Shown here: positions 1-5,492 of the stretch, one piece after another
Layout: each line of letters begins with the position of its first letter
How positions within the stretch are numbered: the stretch's first letter is position 1
Source: an uncultured Eubacteriales bacterium
Lineage (GTDB): Bacteria > Bacillota > Clostridia > Christensenellales > CAG-138
DNA: 6,726 bases
Direction: 5' to 3'
NCBI GenBank assembly: GCA_900547135.1
Contig: URFJ01000107.1
Location: 1-6,726, forward strand
Notes under the pieces: generated by a model
Seen by the model: the letters and a program-made list of their open reading frames with translations, nothing else
What the model was told of the DNA's origin: nothing
The model's database searches: none
Position numbers and translations under genes: made by a program

Positions 1-1
1 A

Positions 2-658
2 GGCGGTTGCCGTATAGGCCTATGCGGAAGGGCCATTACAGAGCGGGGACATATAAAACGCCTGGCGGATGTAACTGGCTTTAACATAAGGATTGCCCGC
101 GAGGTCAGGGATGCCGCTAAGTATATTATAAGACTGCTTATAGATGGGTTTGGCCGTCCTGTATCGTCGTTACTTATATCCCCGCCTGGAATCGGCAAGA
201 CGACGGCGCTTCGCGATATTGCACGGAGGTTTAGCGACGGCGTGGGAGTAATACCAAAAAAGGTCTGTGTTGTAGACGAAAGAAACGAGCTTTCGGGAAG
301 CGTAAACGGTATTGCGGGCCTGGATCTGGGATGCCGTACCGACATACTGACAGGCTGCCCAAAGGCGGATGGAATGATGATGGCTGTACGTTCCATGTCC
401 CCTGAGATACTTCTTACGGACGAGCTTGGCAGCGACAGTGACACAGCTGCGGCGCTTGAGGCGGTCAACTGCGGCATAGCGCTGATAGCGAGCGCCCATG
501 CCTCGGACATGGCGGAGCTAAGGGCAAGGCCGTCCATGAATGCACTGCTTCGCGAAGGAGCATTCAAAAGAGTACTGAGGTTAACCAGGGATCAATTTGG
601 AATACATGCCTGCGAGGAATCGGCATATGATCGATTGAAGGTGAACATAAATGCTTAG
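2..658 (+). CDS. spoIIIAA: SpoIIIAA, stage III sporulation ATPase (5' truncated by window edge)
   Basis: The frame is open from base 2 to the TAG at 656-658 and gives 218 residues. B. subtilis SpoIIIAA is about 307 aa, so roughly the first 90 residues lie outside the window. The visible part starts in the conserved stretch RIGLCGRAI...FNIRIARE. A Walker A motif, SPPGIGKTT, follows at 179-205 (the family often has G as first residue), then a Walker B-type EILLTDELG at 404-430. The fold is that of secretion ATPases (GspE/VirB11-like). The protein is thought to power assembly of, or transport through, the SpoIIIA-SpoIIQ channel from the mother-cell side. The internal GTG at 242 is not a plausible start because it lies after Walker A. 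The stop overlaps the spoIIIAB start by 8 bases, implying translational coupling. Identification is secure; the promoter (sigma-E in known relatives) is upstream of the window. Confidence 0.96.
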   Translation, partial: GGCRIGLCGRAITERGHIKRLADVTGFNIRIAREVRDAAKYIIRLLIDGFGRPVSSLLISPPGIGKTTALRDIARRFSDGVGVIPKKVCVVDERNELSGSVNGIAGLDLGCRTDILTGCPKADGMMMAVRSMSPEILLTDELGSDSDTAAALEAVNCGIALIASAHASDMAELRARPSMNALLREGAFKRVLRLTRDQFGIHACEESAYDRLKVNINA

Positions 659-1154
659 ATACATATCCGCGGCCATGATATTTGCCGGTTGCGCCCTGTT
701 CGGCATGAGCAAAGCTTGGGATATGAAGTCAAGGCTCAGCTTTTTGCAGAATATGAAATATGACATAGAACAGATAAAAAACCAGCTTGAGTTTACCCTC
801 CGCCCGATAAAAAATCTGATTGCCGATTATGCCAACTTCAAAGACGCTGAAATATGGAGGCTTCTTTGCGACAACATGGATGGCAGCAGCTCGGCGGGAG
901 ATGCATGGCGTATGGTGGAGAGCGGCAGACAGGAATTTATGCGCCTGAGCGCTGAGGAAAGAAGGGTACTGGCCGACTTTGCAAAGGGTTTGGGAACGAG
1001 CGACTTAAGCGGCCAGCTAAGGCAGGCGGAACTTGCAATTTTGCAGCTTACGGGGATTATAGACGCTCTATCAAAAGAGCTTTCGGTTAAAGAGAGGCTC
1101 TACGGTTCGCTGGGAGCGCTCACCGGACTGGCCGCGGCTATACTTATACTCTAG
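651..1154 (+). CDS. spoIIIAB: SpoIIIAB, stage III sporulation protein
   Basis: The product is 167 aa, close to the 171 aa of B. subtilis SpoIIIAB. A hydrophobic segment lies at residues 4-20 and a second at the extreme C-terminus (about 150-167). Between them is a helical, charged soluble region that begins MKSRLSFLQNMKYDIEQIKNQLEFTLRPI, the family's typical first helix pair. In B. subtilis the soluble domain resembles the type II secretion platform protein GspF, and the protein is proposed to dock the SpoIIIAA ATPase at the mother-cell membrane. The start ATG at 651 lies inside the end of spoIIIAA and is preceded by GAAGGTGA at 637-644. The FAGC near the N-terminus loosely resembles a lipobox, but the protein is better read as membrane-anchored. 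Confidence 0.94.
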   Translation: MLRYISAAMIFAGCALFGMSKAWDMKSRLSFLQNMKYDIEQIKNQLEFTLRPIKNLIADYANFKDAEIWRLLCDNMDGSSSAGDAWRMVESGRQEFMRLSAEERRVLADFAKGLGTSDLSGQLRQAELAILQLTGIIDALSKELSVKERLYGSLGALTGLAAAILIL

Positions 1155-1170
1155 GCTACGGAGGAACAAA

Positions 1171-1368
1171 ATGGGGATTGATATAATACTTAAGATTGCG
1201 GGTATAGGGATACTAGTCGCCGTAGCCTGCCAGCTTTTGAAGCAGACAGGGCGCGACGATATAGCGATGATAACGGCGCTGGCTGGCATTATCATAGCGC
1301 TGATGATGGTTTTAAATCAGATAGGGGCGCTCTTTGACAGCGTGTCACGTATTTTCGGTTTGTATTAA
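1171..1368 (+). CDS. spoIIIAC: SpoIIIAC, small membrane protein of the SpoIIIA complex
   Basis: The product is 65 aa (B. subtilis 68 aa). Two transmembrane segments, about residues 4-23 and 32-58, flank the hydrophilic turn QLLKQTGRDD. The pattern GIGILVAVACQLLKQTGRDDIA is characteristic of the family. The protein is related to SpoIIIAD and is thought to form part of the inner-membrane base of the channel in the outer forespore (mother-cell) membrane. A clear SD, GGAGG at 1160-1164, precedes the ATG. The gene lies 16 bases after spoIIIAB and 14 before spoIIIAD. Confidence 0.95.
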   Translation: MGIDIILKIAGIGILVAVACQLLKQTGRDDIAMITALAGIIIALMMVLNQIGALFDSVSRIFGLY

Positions 1369-1382
1369 ATGGGTGACTAGAT

Positions 1383-1769
1383 ATGGCTATATTTAAAATA
1401 GCGGGCATTGCGATTATCACGGTTACGCTTGTGATGGTGATACGATCGTACAAGCCGGAGATGGCGATTCAGGTGAGTATAGCGGCAGGCATTACGCTGC
1501 TCATCGTTGTGGTGGGAGAGATTACCGGATTTGTTGATACCATAAAAAATGCCGCCGCCAGCTATGGCCTTAACAGCGATTACATCATGCTGATATTTAA
1601 AGTAGTGGGAATAGCGTATATAATCCAGCTTGCGGCGCAGATATGTACTGATGCGGGCGAGAGCGCAATAGCGTCCAAAGTCGAGCTTGCCGGAAGAGTT
1701 ATGATCCTGCTTGCGGCGGCGCCGACCGCATTTTCAATATTGGATATGATTCTGGAGCTGGTGCCATGA
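1383..1769 (+). CDS. spoIIIAD: SpoIIIAD, integral membrane protein of the SpoIIIA complex
   Basis: The product is 128 aa, matching the usual length of about 130. Four hydrophobic segments can be seen (about 3-20, 28-48, 67-87 and 103-125). Family motifs present are the YKPEMAIQVSIAAG loop and CTDAGESAIASKVELAGRV before the last helix. Its role is the membrane platform of the mother-cell side of the channel, with SpoIIIAC and SpoIIIAE. GGGTGA at 1371-1376 is a moderate SD. The stop codon shares ATGA (1766-1769) with the spoIIIAE start, a classic coupled overlap. Confidence 0.95.
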   Translation: MAIFKIAGIAIITVTLVMVIRSYKPEMAIQVSIAAGITLLIVVVGEITGFVDTIKNAAASYGLNSDYIMLIFKVVGIAYIIQLAAQICTDAGESAIASKVELAGRVMILLAAAPTAFSILDMILELVP

Positions 1770-2956
1770 TCAGGAACCATGTCAGAATGCTGCTGTTAGC
1801 TGCTGTAGTGCTTTTGATATTGCCAGTTTTCGCATTGGCGGCGGACGACAACGTTGAAGGCGATACGATTGAAGATATTGACTGGGAAATACGGTCGCAG
1901 CTTGGAGGCTACGACCTGTCCGAGTGGCAGTCCGAGCTGGACGCGATGGAATGGGATGTATTTAAGGGTGAATCAGTATCGAATATAATATATAGGCAGG
2001 CGGCCGGCGAGGCGGCGATAGAACCTGGAGAAACATTGGAATCGATTCTGGGAATGGTAAAGTCCGAACTGGCGTCAAACCTAGGGCTGCTTGCGGGATT
2101 TCTGTGTTCGGCGCTTATAGGCGGATTCGCAGATATATTGATAGGCGGAAAAGAAAAAAGCGGGCTAAAAACGCTGACAGGATTTATCTGCTATGGACTA
2201 GCGGTAGGATTGGTGGTGTATGCATTGGGGCGTATGTCGGGCATAGCGGGAAAAACAATAGGGGGGATATCCAATCTTACAGAAGCCGTATTGCCTATAA
2301 TGACGACCATGCTGTCTGCAGCGGGGGGAATAGAGGCAAATGCCGCAATTAGTCCGCTTCTGGCGTTTTTGAGCAGCACAGTTATCAAGGTAATACAGAC
2401 CTTAATAGTCCCCATAGTGCTCGCTGGGGGCGTTTTGGCCCTTATAAACAACTTGACTGGACGGGCACAGCTTGGTCAGCTGTACTCTCTTAGTAAAAAT
2501 TCGGCTAAATGGATACTGGGGTTCATGTTTACACTATATATTGGCATAACAGCCATTTCTGGTATAACCGTATCTTCGGTAAGCGGCCTTTCTCTAAAGA
2601 CGGCAAAGTTCGCCATAGATAAATTTGTCCCGATAATTGGCGGTATGGTTTCGGGCACTGTAGATACGGTTATGGGATGCTCAACGATCGTAAAAAACGC
2701 GGCGGGGGTGGCCTCGATTCTAATAGCCGTGGGTCGTGTAGCGTCACCGCTTATTCAGATAGCGTGCACCATGTTTACCCTTAGGATAGCCGCCGCTATA
2801 TGCGAGCCCATAGCCACTCCCAGCCTTCCCAAAATGCTGTCGTCGGTGGCCGACGTAGCCGGATACCTGTTCGCTGCGGTGATTGGCTGCGGTCTTATGT
2901 TTATAATAACAATGGGCATAATCATTGGCACTGGAAACATATATATAAGTGGGTGA
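1766..2956 (+). CDS. spoIIIAE: SpoIIIAE, polytopic membrane protein of the SpoIIIA complex
   Basis: The product is 396 aa (B. subtilis about 399). An N-terminal signal-like sequence has an ALA|A cleavage pattern after residue 25. An acidic extracytoplasmic stretch of about 75 residues (27-100) follows, then a multi-spanning domain from about 104 to 390. The most conserved block is residues 280-314, AKFAIDKFVPIIGGMVSGTV followed by DTVMGCSTIVKNAAG, which is diagnostic of the family. The protein has weak similarity to permease-like membrane proteins and is thought to be a core of the channel base. The ATG overlaps the spoIIIAD stop by 4 bases and GGAG at 1754-1757 supports it. No frame disruption is seen. 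Confidence 0.96.
   Translation: MIRNHVRMLLLAAVVLLILPVFALAADDNVEGDTIEDIDWEIRSQLGGYDLSEWQSELDAMEWDVFKGESVSNIIYRQAAGEAAIEPGETLESILGMVKSELASNLGLLAGFLCSALIGGFADILIGGKEKSGLKTLTGFICYGLAVGLVVYALGRMSGIAGKTIGGISNLTEAVLPIMTTMLSAAGGIEANAAISPLLAFLSSTVIKVIQTLIVPIVLAGGVLALINNLTGRAQLGQLYSLSKNSAKWILGFMFTLYIGITAISGITVSSVSGLSLKTAKFAIDKFVPIIGGMVSGTVDTVMGCSTIVKNAAGVASILIAVGRVASPLIQIACTMFTLRIAAAICEPIATPSLPKMLSSVADVAGYLFAAVIGCGLMFIITMGIIIGTGNIYISG
2951..2956 (+). promoter_or_regulatory. Ribosome binding site for spoIIIAF
   Basis: GGGTGA lies 4 bases before the ATG at 2961 and contains the TGA stop of spoIIIAE. It favours the 2961 ATG over the upstream in-frame GTG at 2949, which it would overlap. The spacing is short, so translation is probably coupled to termination of spoIIIAE. 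Confidence 0.55.
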
Positions 2957-2960
2957 TGAT

Positions 2961-3131
2961 ATGGGGTGGATATATCAACAGGTTATAAAGATAGCGGCAA
3001 TATCCATAACTGCGATGCTTCTAAAGTATGCGTTGCCTGATGGAAAGCTTAAATCCAGCGCAGAGAAGGTCATAGATATGGCGGTGCTATTAACCATCGC
3101 AGAGCCTATTATCAGCCTGTTTTACTTTTAG
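2961..3131 (+). CDS. spoIIIAF: SpoIIIAF, minimal form with only the two-helix membrane domain
   Basis: I chose the ATG at 2961 (56 aa), 4 bases after the spoIIIAE stop. Its product, MGWIYQQVIKIAA..., lines up with the beginning of known SpoIIIAF proteins. A GTG at 2949 would add four residues (MGDD) of no family value. Two membrane helices (about 7-24 and 37-54) are joined by LPDGKLKSSAEKV, and the chain ends in AEPIISLFYF, matching the N-terminal domain of SpoIIIAF. B. subtilis SpoIIIAF is about 206 aa and continues into a soluble ring-building-like domain. Here the TAG at 3129-3131 is followed within 5 bases by the spoIIIAG SD, so no room is left for that domain and no frameshifted remnant is visible. 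Position and motif make the identity firm; the short length is unusual. Confidence 0.87.
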   Translation: MGWIYQQVIKIAAISITAMLLKYALPDGKLKSSAEKVIDMAVLLTIAEPIISLFYF

Positions 3132-3135
3132 ACTC

Positions 3136-3144
3136 AGGAGGTGA
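3136..3144 (+). promoter_or_regulatory. Near-consensus ribosome binding site for spoIIIAG
   Basis: AGGAGGTGA is a nine-base match to the 16S rRNA anti-SD with a 6-base spacer to the ATG at 3151. It is the strongest SD in the spoIIIA operon, which suits the many copies of SpoIIIAG needed to build a ring (inference). Confidence 0.8.
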
Positions 3145-3150
3145 GATTAA

Positions 3151-3717
3151 ATGCAGGGCAAAACGAAGATATGGGATACGCTGATTGCTAAAATAAAAAG
3201 CAATAAAAAACTGGAGATAGCAATATATGTAGCTCTGGGTCTGGTCGCGGTGCTTATATATGTATCTACAATTATACCCAAAAGCCCTGAAGAACCAAAA
3301 AACAGCGATGTGGTGGTATCCGGGGTAAAAACCTCTACTGAATCAGGATTGGAAGAACGTCTTGCAAAAACGTTGTCGGGCATAAAGGGCGTCGGAAAGG
3401 TTGAAGTGATGATTACATATGAAACCACATCGAGGCTGGTACCGGCTATGTCCACCGATACGCAGCAGAACAGCTCATCGGGCAGCGATGGGAGCGAGTC
3501 GCAGACCAATACCGAATCCTCCTCTCCGGCAACAATATCCAAGAATGGCGGGAACGAACCGATCGTTCTTACGGAGGTACAGCCGCTTGTGCGCGGCGTA
3601 ATAGTTGTAGCTGAGGGCGCTGAGGATATAGCAGTAAAGCTGAATTTGCAATATGCCGTTAAGACGGTGCTGGGAATAGATGACGATTGCATAGAAGTAT
3701 TCCAAATGGAACAATAG
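3151..3717 (+). CDS. spoIIIAG: SpoIIIAG, ring-forming channel protein
   Basis: The product is 188 aa, somewhat shorter than the 229 aa of B. subtilis. A cytoplasmic N-terminus is followed by one membrane helix (about 22-42) and a linker. The ring-building domain then comes in two parts: residues 66-92 (GLEERLAKTLSGIKGVGKVEVMITYE) and 136-186 (EPIVLTEVQPLVRGVIVVAEGAED...YAVKTVLGIDDDCIEVF). Between them is a Ser/Thr/Gly/Asn-rich insertion at about 100-135, where the B. subtilis protein has the insertion that forms its beta-barrel ring. The fold is related to FliF/PrgK-type secretion rings. The product would form a large ring in the intermembrane space of the engulfed forespore. The gene begins 19 bases after spoIIIAF with a near-consensus SD. 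Confidence 0.95.
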   Translation: MQGKTKIWDTLIAKIKSNKKLEIAIYVALGLVAVLIYVSTIIPKSPEEPKNSDVVVSGVKTSTESGLEERLAKTLSGIKGVGKVEVMITYETTSRLVPAMSTDTQQNSSSGSDGSESQTNTESSSPATISKNGGNEPIVLTEVQPLVRGVIVVAEGAEDIAVKLNLQYAVKTVLGIDDDCIEVFQMEQ

Positions 3718-3719
3718 AA

Positions 3720-3729
3720 AAGGAAGGTG
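3720..3729 (+). promoter_or_regulatory. Ribosome binding site fixing the spoIIIAH start
   Basis: AAGGAAGGTG sits 8 bases before the ATG at 3738. A possible upstream in-frame ATG at 3687 lies inside spoIIIAG, lacks a comparable site, and would add 17 hydrophilic residues before the normal MKKLKVN start. Confidence 0.75.
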
Positions 3730-3737
3730 CTAATATT

Positions 3738-4271
3738 ATGAAAAAGTTGAAGGTAAACGCCAGAACAGTCGGAATTATTGCGGTTGTGGCCGCACTGCTT
3801 ATTGGAGCCGTATACTTAAACGTGCAACTCAACGGTCAAGCGTCATCCCTCGCGCCCAGTCCGTCACCCACGCATACTGCCGGCGGAACGGACATCGATA
3901 CTTCAATACAGTCGAGCGCCGGTACGAATTACTTTGCCGATTTCAGAACCAGCCGTGAACAAACGCGAAACAGGGAAATAGAATATCTAAACGCTATTAT
4001 CAATAACGAGAACACAGACGCCGAAACCCTTAAGGATGCGCAGGAGCAGATGACAGAAATAGTAGATTGTATGGAAAAAGAGTTTACCATTGAAAGCCTG
4101 TTAAAGGCGAAAGGTTTTACGGATGCGGCGGTTACCTTCCATTATGGATCGGTCAATGTGATTGTCGATGCCGCAACGCTTACTAACGAGGATGTGGCCA
4201 AAATACTTGACATAGTAAAACGCGAAACGGGCGAGGAGGCGCAGAACATCAAGGTAAGCGCAAATAGTTGA
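3738..4271 (+). CDS. spoIIIAH: SpoIIIAH, mother-cell partner of forespore SpoIIQ
   Basis: From the ATG at 3738 the product is 177 aa (B. subtilis 218). A basic start, MKKLKVNART, leads into a membrane helix (about 11-30), then a Pro/Ser/Thr-rich linker (35-62) and the FliF/YscJ-like domain from YFADFRTSREQTRNREIEYL (65-84) to the end. The helical segment with NTDAETLKDAQEQM and ESLLKAKGF, then the strand VNVIVDA, are typical of the family. In characterised species SpoIIIAH crosses the outer forespore membrane and binds SpoIIQ in the intermembrane space. That interaction ratchets engulfment and completes the channel needed for late forespore gene expression. It is the last gene of the operon and is followed by a terminator-like hairpin. 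Confidence 0.95.
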   Translation: MKKLKVNARTVGIIAVVAALLIGAVYLNVQLNGQASSLAPSPSPTHTAGGTDIDTSIQSSAGTNYFADFRTSREQTRNREIEYLNAIINNENTDAETLKDAQEQMTEIVDCMEKEFTIESLLKAKGFTDAAVTFHYGSVNVIVDAATLTNEDVAKILDIVKRETGEEAQNIKVSANS

Positions 4272-4287
4272 TCCTGTCCAATCTTTT

Positions 4288-4339
4288 CAGAAAAAACACC
4301 TTTGCTTAATGTTTTTGATTGCATTAACGGTGTTTTCTG
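4288..4339 (+). terminator. Terminator-like hairpin after spoIIIAH
   Basis: An imperfect inverted repeat has outer arms CAG-AAAA-CACC (4288-4300, with two extra A) and GGTG-TTTT-CTG (4329-4339). Its inner stem is TTAATG (4306-4311) with CATTAA (4322-4327), around a 10-base loop. GGTG is followed by TTTT, and on the opposite strand by six T, so it could terminate in either direction. The stem is AT-rich, so efficiency is uncertain. It sits where the spoIIIA operon should end. Confidence 0.5.
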
Positions 4340-4346
4340 GTATAAT
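4319..4346 (+). promoter_or_regulatory. Extended -10 sigma-A-type promoter for the Asp23-family gene
   Basis: TATAAT at 4341-4346 is a perfect -10 preceded by TGG, giving the extended -10 element TGnTATAAT. The best -35 candidate is the weak TTGCAT at 4319-4324 with a 16-base spacer, as expected for an extended -10 promoter. Transcription would begin near 4353, leaving a leader of about 57 bases before the ATG at 4410. It overlaps the right arm of the terminator-like hairpin. A second -10-like TATACAAT at 4350-4357 has no good upstream partner. Confidence 0.65.
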
Positions 4347-4359
4347 GATTATACAATCG

Positions 4360-4373
4360 GTGGATTAATCCAC
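4360..4373. repeat. Perfect 14-bp palindrome in the 5' leader, possible operator
   Basis: GTGGATTAATCCAC is fully self-complementary. It lies 14 bases downstream of the -10 element and about 36 bases before the Asp23-family start codon. A dimeric repressor bound here would block early elongation. Function is inferred only from symmetry and position. Confidence 0.5.
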
Positions 4374-4409
4374 AGGTAAGAGATTATACCCAATAAGGAG
4401 GAAATAACT

Positions 4410-4817
4410 ATGACACCCGAAAATGATATCAGCACCGATGTACTCTCAAACGAGGGTGGAAAGATAGTGTTCGCTCCCGACGTGGTTGCCACCATCGCCG
4501 GACTTGCTGCGGCAGAAGTTAAGGGCGTGACATCCATGAGCGGTAACATGGTCGAAGGTTTTACCGAGATGTTTGGCAAAAAGAACCTTACCAAGGGCGT
4601 GAAGGTTGAAGTCGGCACGGAGGAAACCGCGATTGAGCTTAGTGTAGTAATTGAATATGGATACCGCATACATGAGGTATGCTCAAAGGTTCAACAGGAA
4701 GTTAAGAATGCGGTTGAAACCATGACTGGGCTTAAGGTTGTTCGCGTTAATGTGTATGTGCAGGCTATAAACTTCGCGAAACCGGATGATAAGCAGTTGC
4801 CGGAATCAGGCGAATAG
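4410..4817 (+). CDS. Asp23/Gls24 family envelope stress protein
   Basis: The product is 135 aa, soluble, with no signal or membrane segment. The Asp23/Gls24 (DUF322) domain spans about residues 17-120: GGKIVFAPDVVATIAGLAAAEVKGV, then KGVKVEVGTEETAIELSVVIEYGYRI and the C-terminal VCSKVQQEVKNAVETMTGLKVVRVNVYVQ. By position next to nusB it matches YqhY of B. subtilis, a protein linked to acetyl-CoA carboxylase activity. The following amaP and DUF2273 genes resemble the asp23 operon of Staphylococcus aureus, where Asp23 coats the cytoplasmic face of the membrane. A strong SD, AAGGAGG at 4395-4401, fixes the start. The gene has its own promoter. The family is certain, the physiological role less so. 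Confidence 0.92.
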   Translation: MTPENDISTDVLSNEGGKIVFAPDVVATIAGLAAAEVKGVTSMSGNMVEGFTEMFGKKNLTKGVKVEVGTEETAIELSVVIEYGYRIHEVCSKVQQEVKNAVETMTGLKVVRVNVYVQAINFAKPDDKQLPESGE

Positions 4818-4855
4818 TTCTGGATCCTGCAGCAGTCAATAACAAATAGAAAAGG

Positions 4856-4889
4856 ATTCGGGCGGAGCCGATAAGGTGTCCGTCCGAAT
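4856..4889. repeat. Strong stem-loop between the Asp23-family gene and amaP
   Basis: ATTCGGGCGGA (4856-4866) pairs with TCCGTCCGAAT (4879-4889) over 11 bp, including one G-U, around a 12-base loop. It is not followed by a T-run on the + strand, so a simple intrinsic terminator is unlikely. It could be an mRNA processing or stabilising element, or a partial attenuator that keeps Asp23-family expression above that of the membrane partners. It lies in the largest gap (97 bases) of this gene group. Confidence 0.6.
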
Positions 4890-4914
4890 ATGATATTCTT
4901 AAGGAGAAACGTAA

Positions 4915-5481
4915 ATGAAGCCGAAACTGTTTGATAAGATAATTCTGGCTCTTTTGCTTATTGTTATGACCGTCATCGCGCTGGCCCTCATAGGTATGGC
5001 GGCTGGATTTATAAGCGCACAGATGGTTTACAGCGTGCTTAGCTATCCTTACACCGGGCCCATTGGGGCGCTTGTGACGGGTGTTATAGGCTTGCTTTTA
5101 CTTATATTCGCAATAAGGCTGCTGTTTTTTGGGGGTTCCGGTCCAAAACAACAGGCTCCAAGCGCGGCCCTGATAAGGGCTTCGGACGTAGGGACTTCAT
5201 ATATAACGCTTGCCGCCCTCGACGCTATGGCGCAGAGATTCTGCAAATCACAAAAACAAATACGTGAATGCGTCACGGCGATTGGAACGTCGGCTCAAGG
5301 GATTAATGTAAATGTAAGGACAGCGCTCATGCCGGAAACCAACATTCCAGAGTTTACGGACGAGCTGTCGCATAGCCTGAAGGAGCATATAGAAAAGTAT
5401 TCCGGAATTCAGGTAACGGATGTAAGGATTTTGGTTGTAAATCCATCTAATCAATCGGCTCAACAACAGGCAATAAGCTGA
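4915..5481 (+). CDS. amaP: AmaP-like membrane anchor of the Asp23-family protein
   Basis: The product is 188 aa. Two membrane helices (about 8-32 and 48-72) form a hairpin with a short external loop (SYPYTGPIG). A cytoplasmic C-terminal domain (about 84-176) then resembles the Asp23 fold: GTSYITLAALDAMAQRF, NVNVRTALMPETNIPEF and the ending GIQVTDVRILVV. This is the layout of AmaP, which in S. aureus tethers Asp23 to the membrane through a shared domain. The last residues are Gln/Ser/Ala-rich. The SD AAGGAGA at 4901-4907 supports the ATG. Cotranscription with the upstream Asp23-family gene is likely, although a stem-loop lies between them. The next gene follows after 11 bases. Confidence 0.85.
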   Translation: MKPKLFDKIILALLLIVMTVIALALIGMAAGFISAQMVYSVLSYPYTGPIGALVTGVIGLLLLIFAIRLLFFGGSGPKQQAPSAALIRASDVGTSYITLAALDAMAQRFCKSQKQIRECVTAIGTSAQGINVNVRTALMPETNIPEFTDELSHSLKEHIEKYSGIQVTDVRILVVNPSNQSAQQQAIS

Positions 5482-5492
5482 CGGGGTGCTGT

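Noticed and set aside
10..27. Near-palindrome around ATAGGCCTAT at the left edge
   Set aside because: Only 10 bp are perfect, it lies in the conserved coding part of spoIIIAA, and short symmetries of this size are expected by chance.
170..499. Minus-strand open frame of 109 codons opposite spoIIIAA
   Set aside because: It lies wholly across the conserved ATPase core of spoIIIAA and has no family resemblance.
681..692. Possible lipobox (FAGC) at the SpoIIIAB N-terminus
   Set aside because: The -3 residue is Phe, not the usual Leu/Val, and the family has an N-terminal membrane helix; no basic signal-peptide start is present beyond one Arg.
2949..2960. Upstream GTG start for spoIIIAF
   Set aside because: It would overlap the SD and add four residues without homology; the ATG at 2961 gives the family-like MGWIYQQ start.
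3147..3692. Long minus-strand open frame (181 codons) opposite spoIIIAG
   Set aside because: It mirrors a well-supported gene, the predicted product is Ser/Thr/Val-rich with no recognisable domain, and no suitable minus-strand context supports it.
3687..3737. Upstream in-frame ATG for spoIIIAH
   Set aside because: It lies inside spoIIIAG without an SD and would place 17 hydrophilic residues before the normal MKKLK start; the ATG at 3738 has AAGGAAGGTG at good spacing.
4350..4357. TATACAAT as a sigma-E-type -10 element
   Set aside because: It resembles the sigma-E -10 but no matching -35 is seen at the right distance, and the overlapping extended -10 TGGTATAAT is a better explanation for a promoter here.
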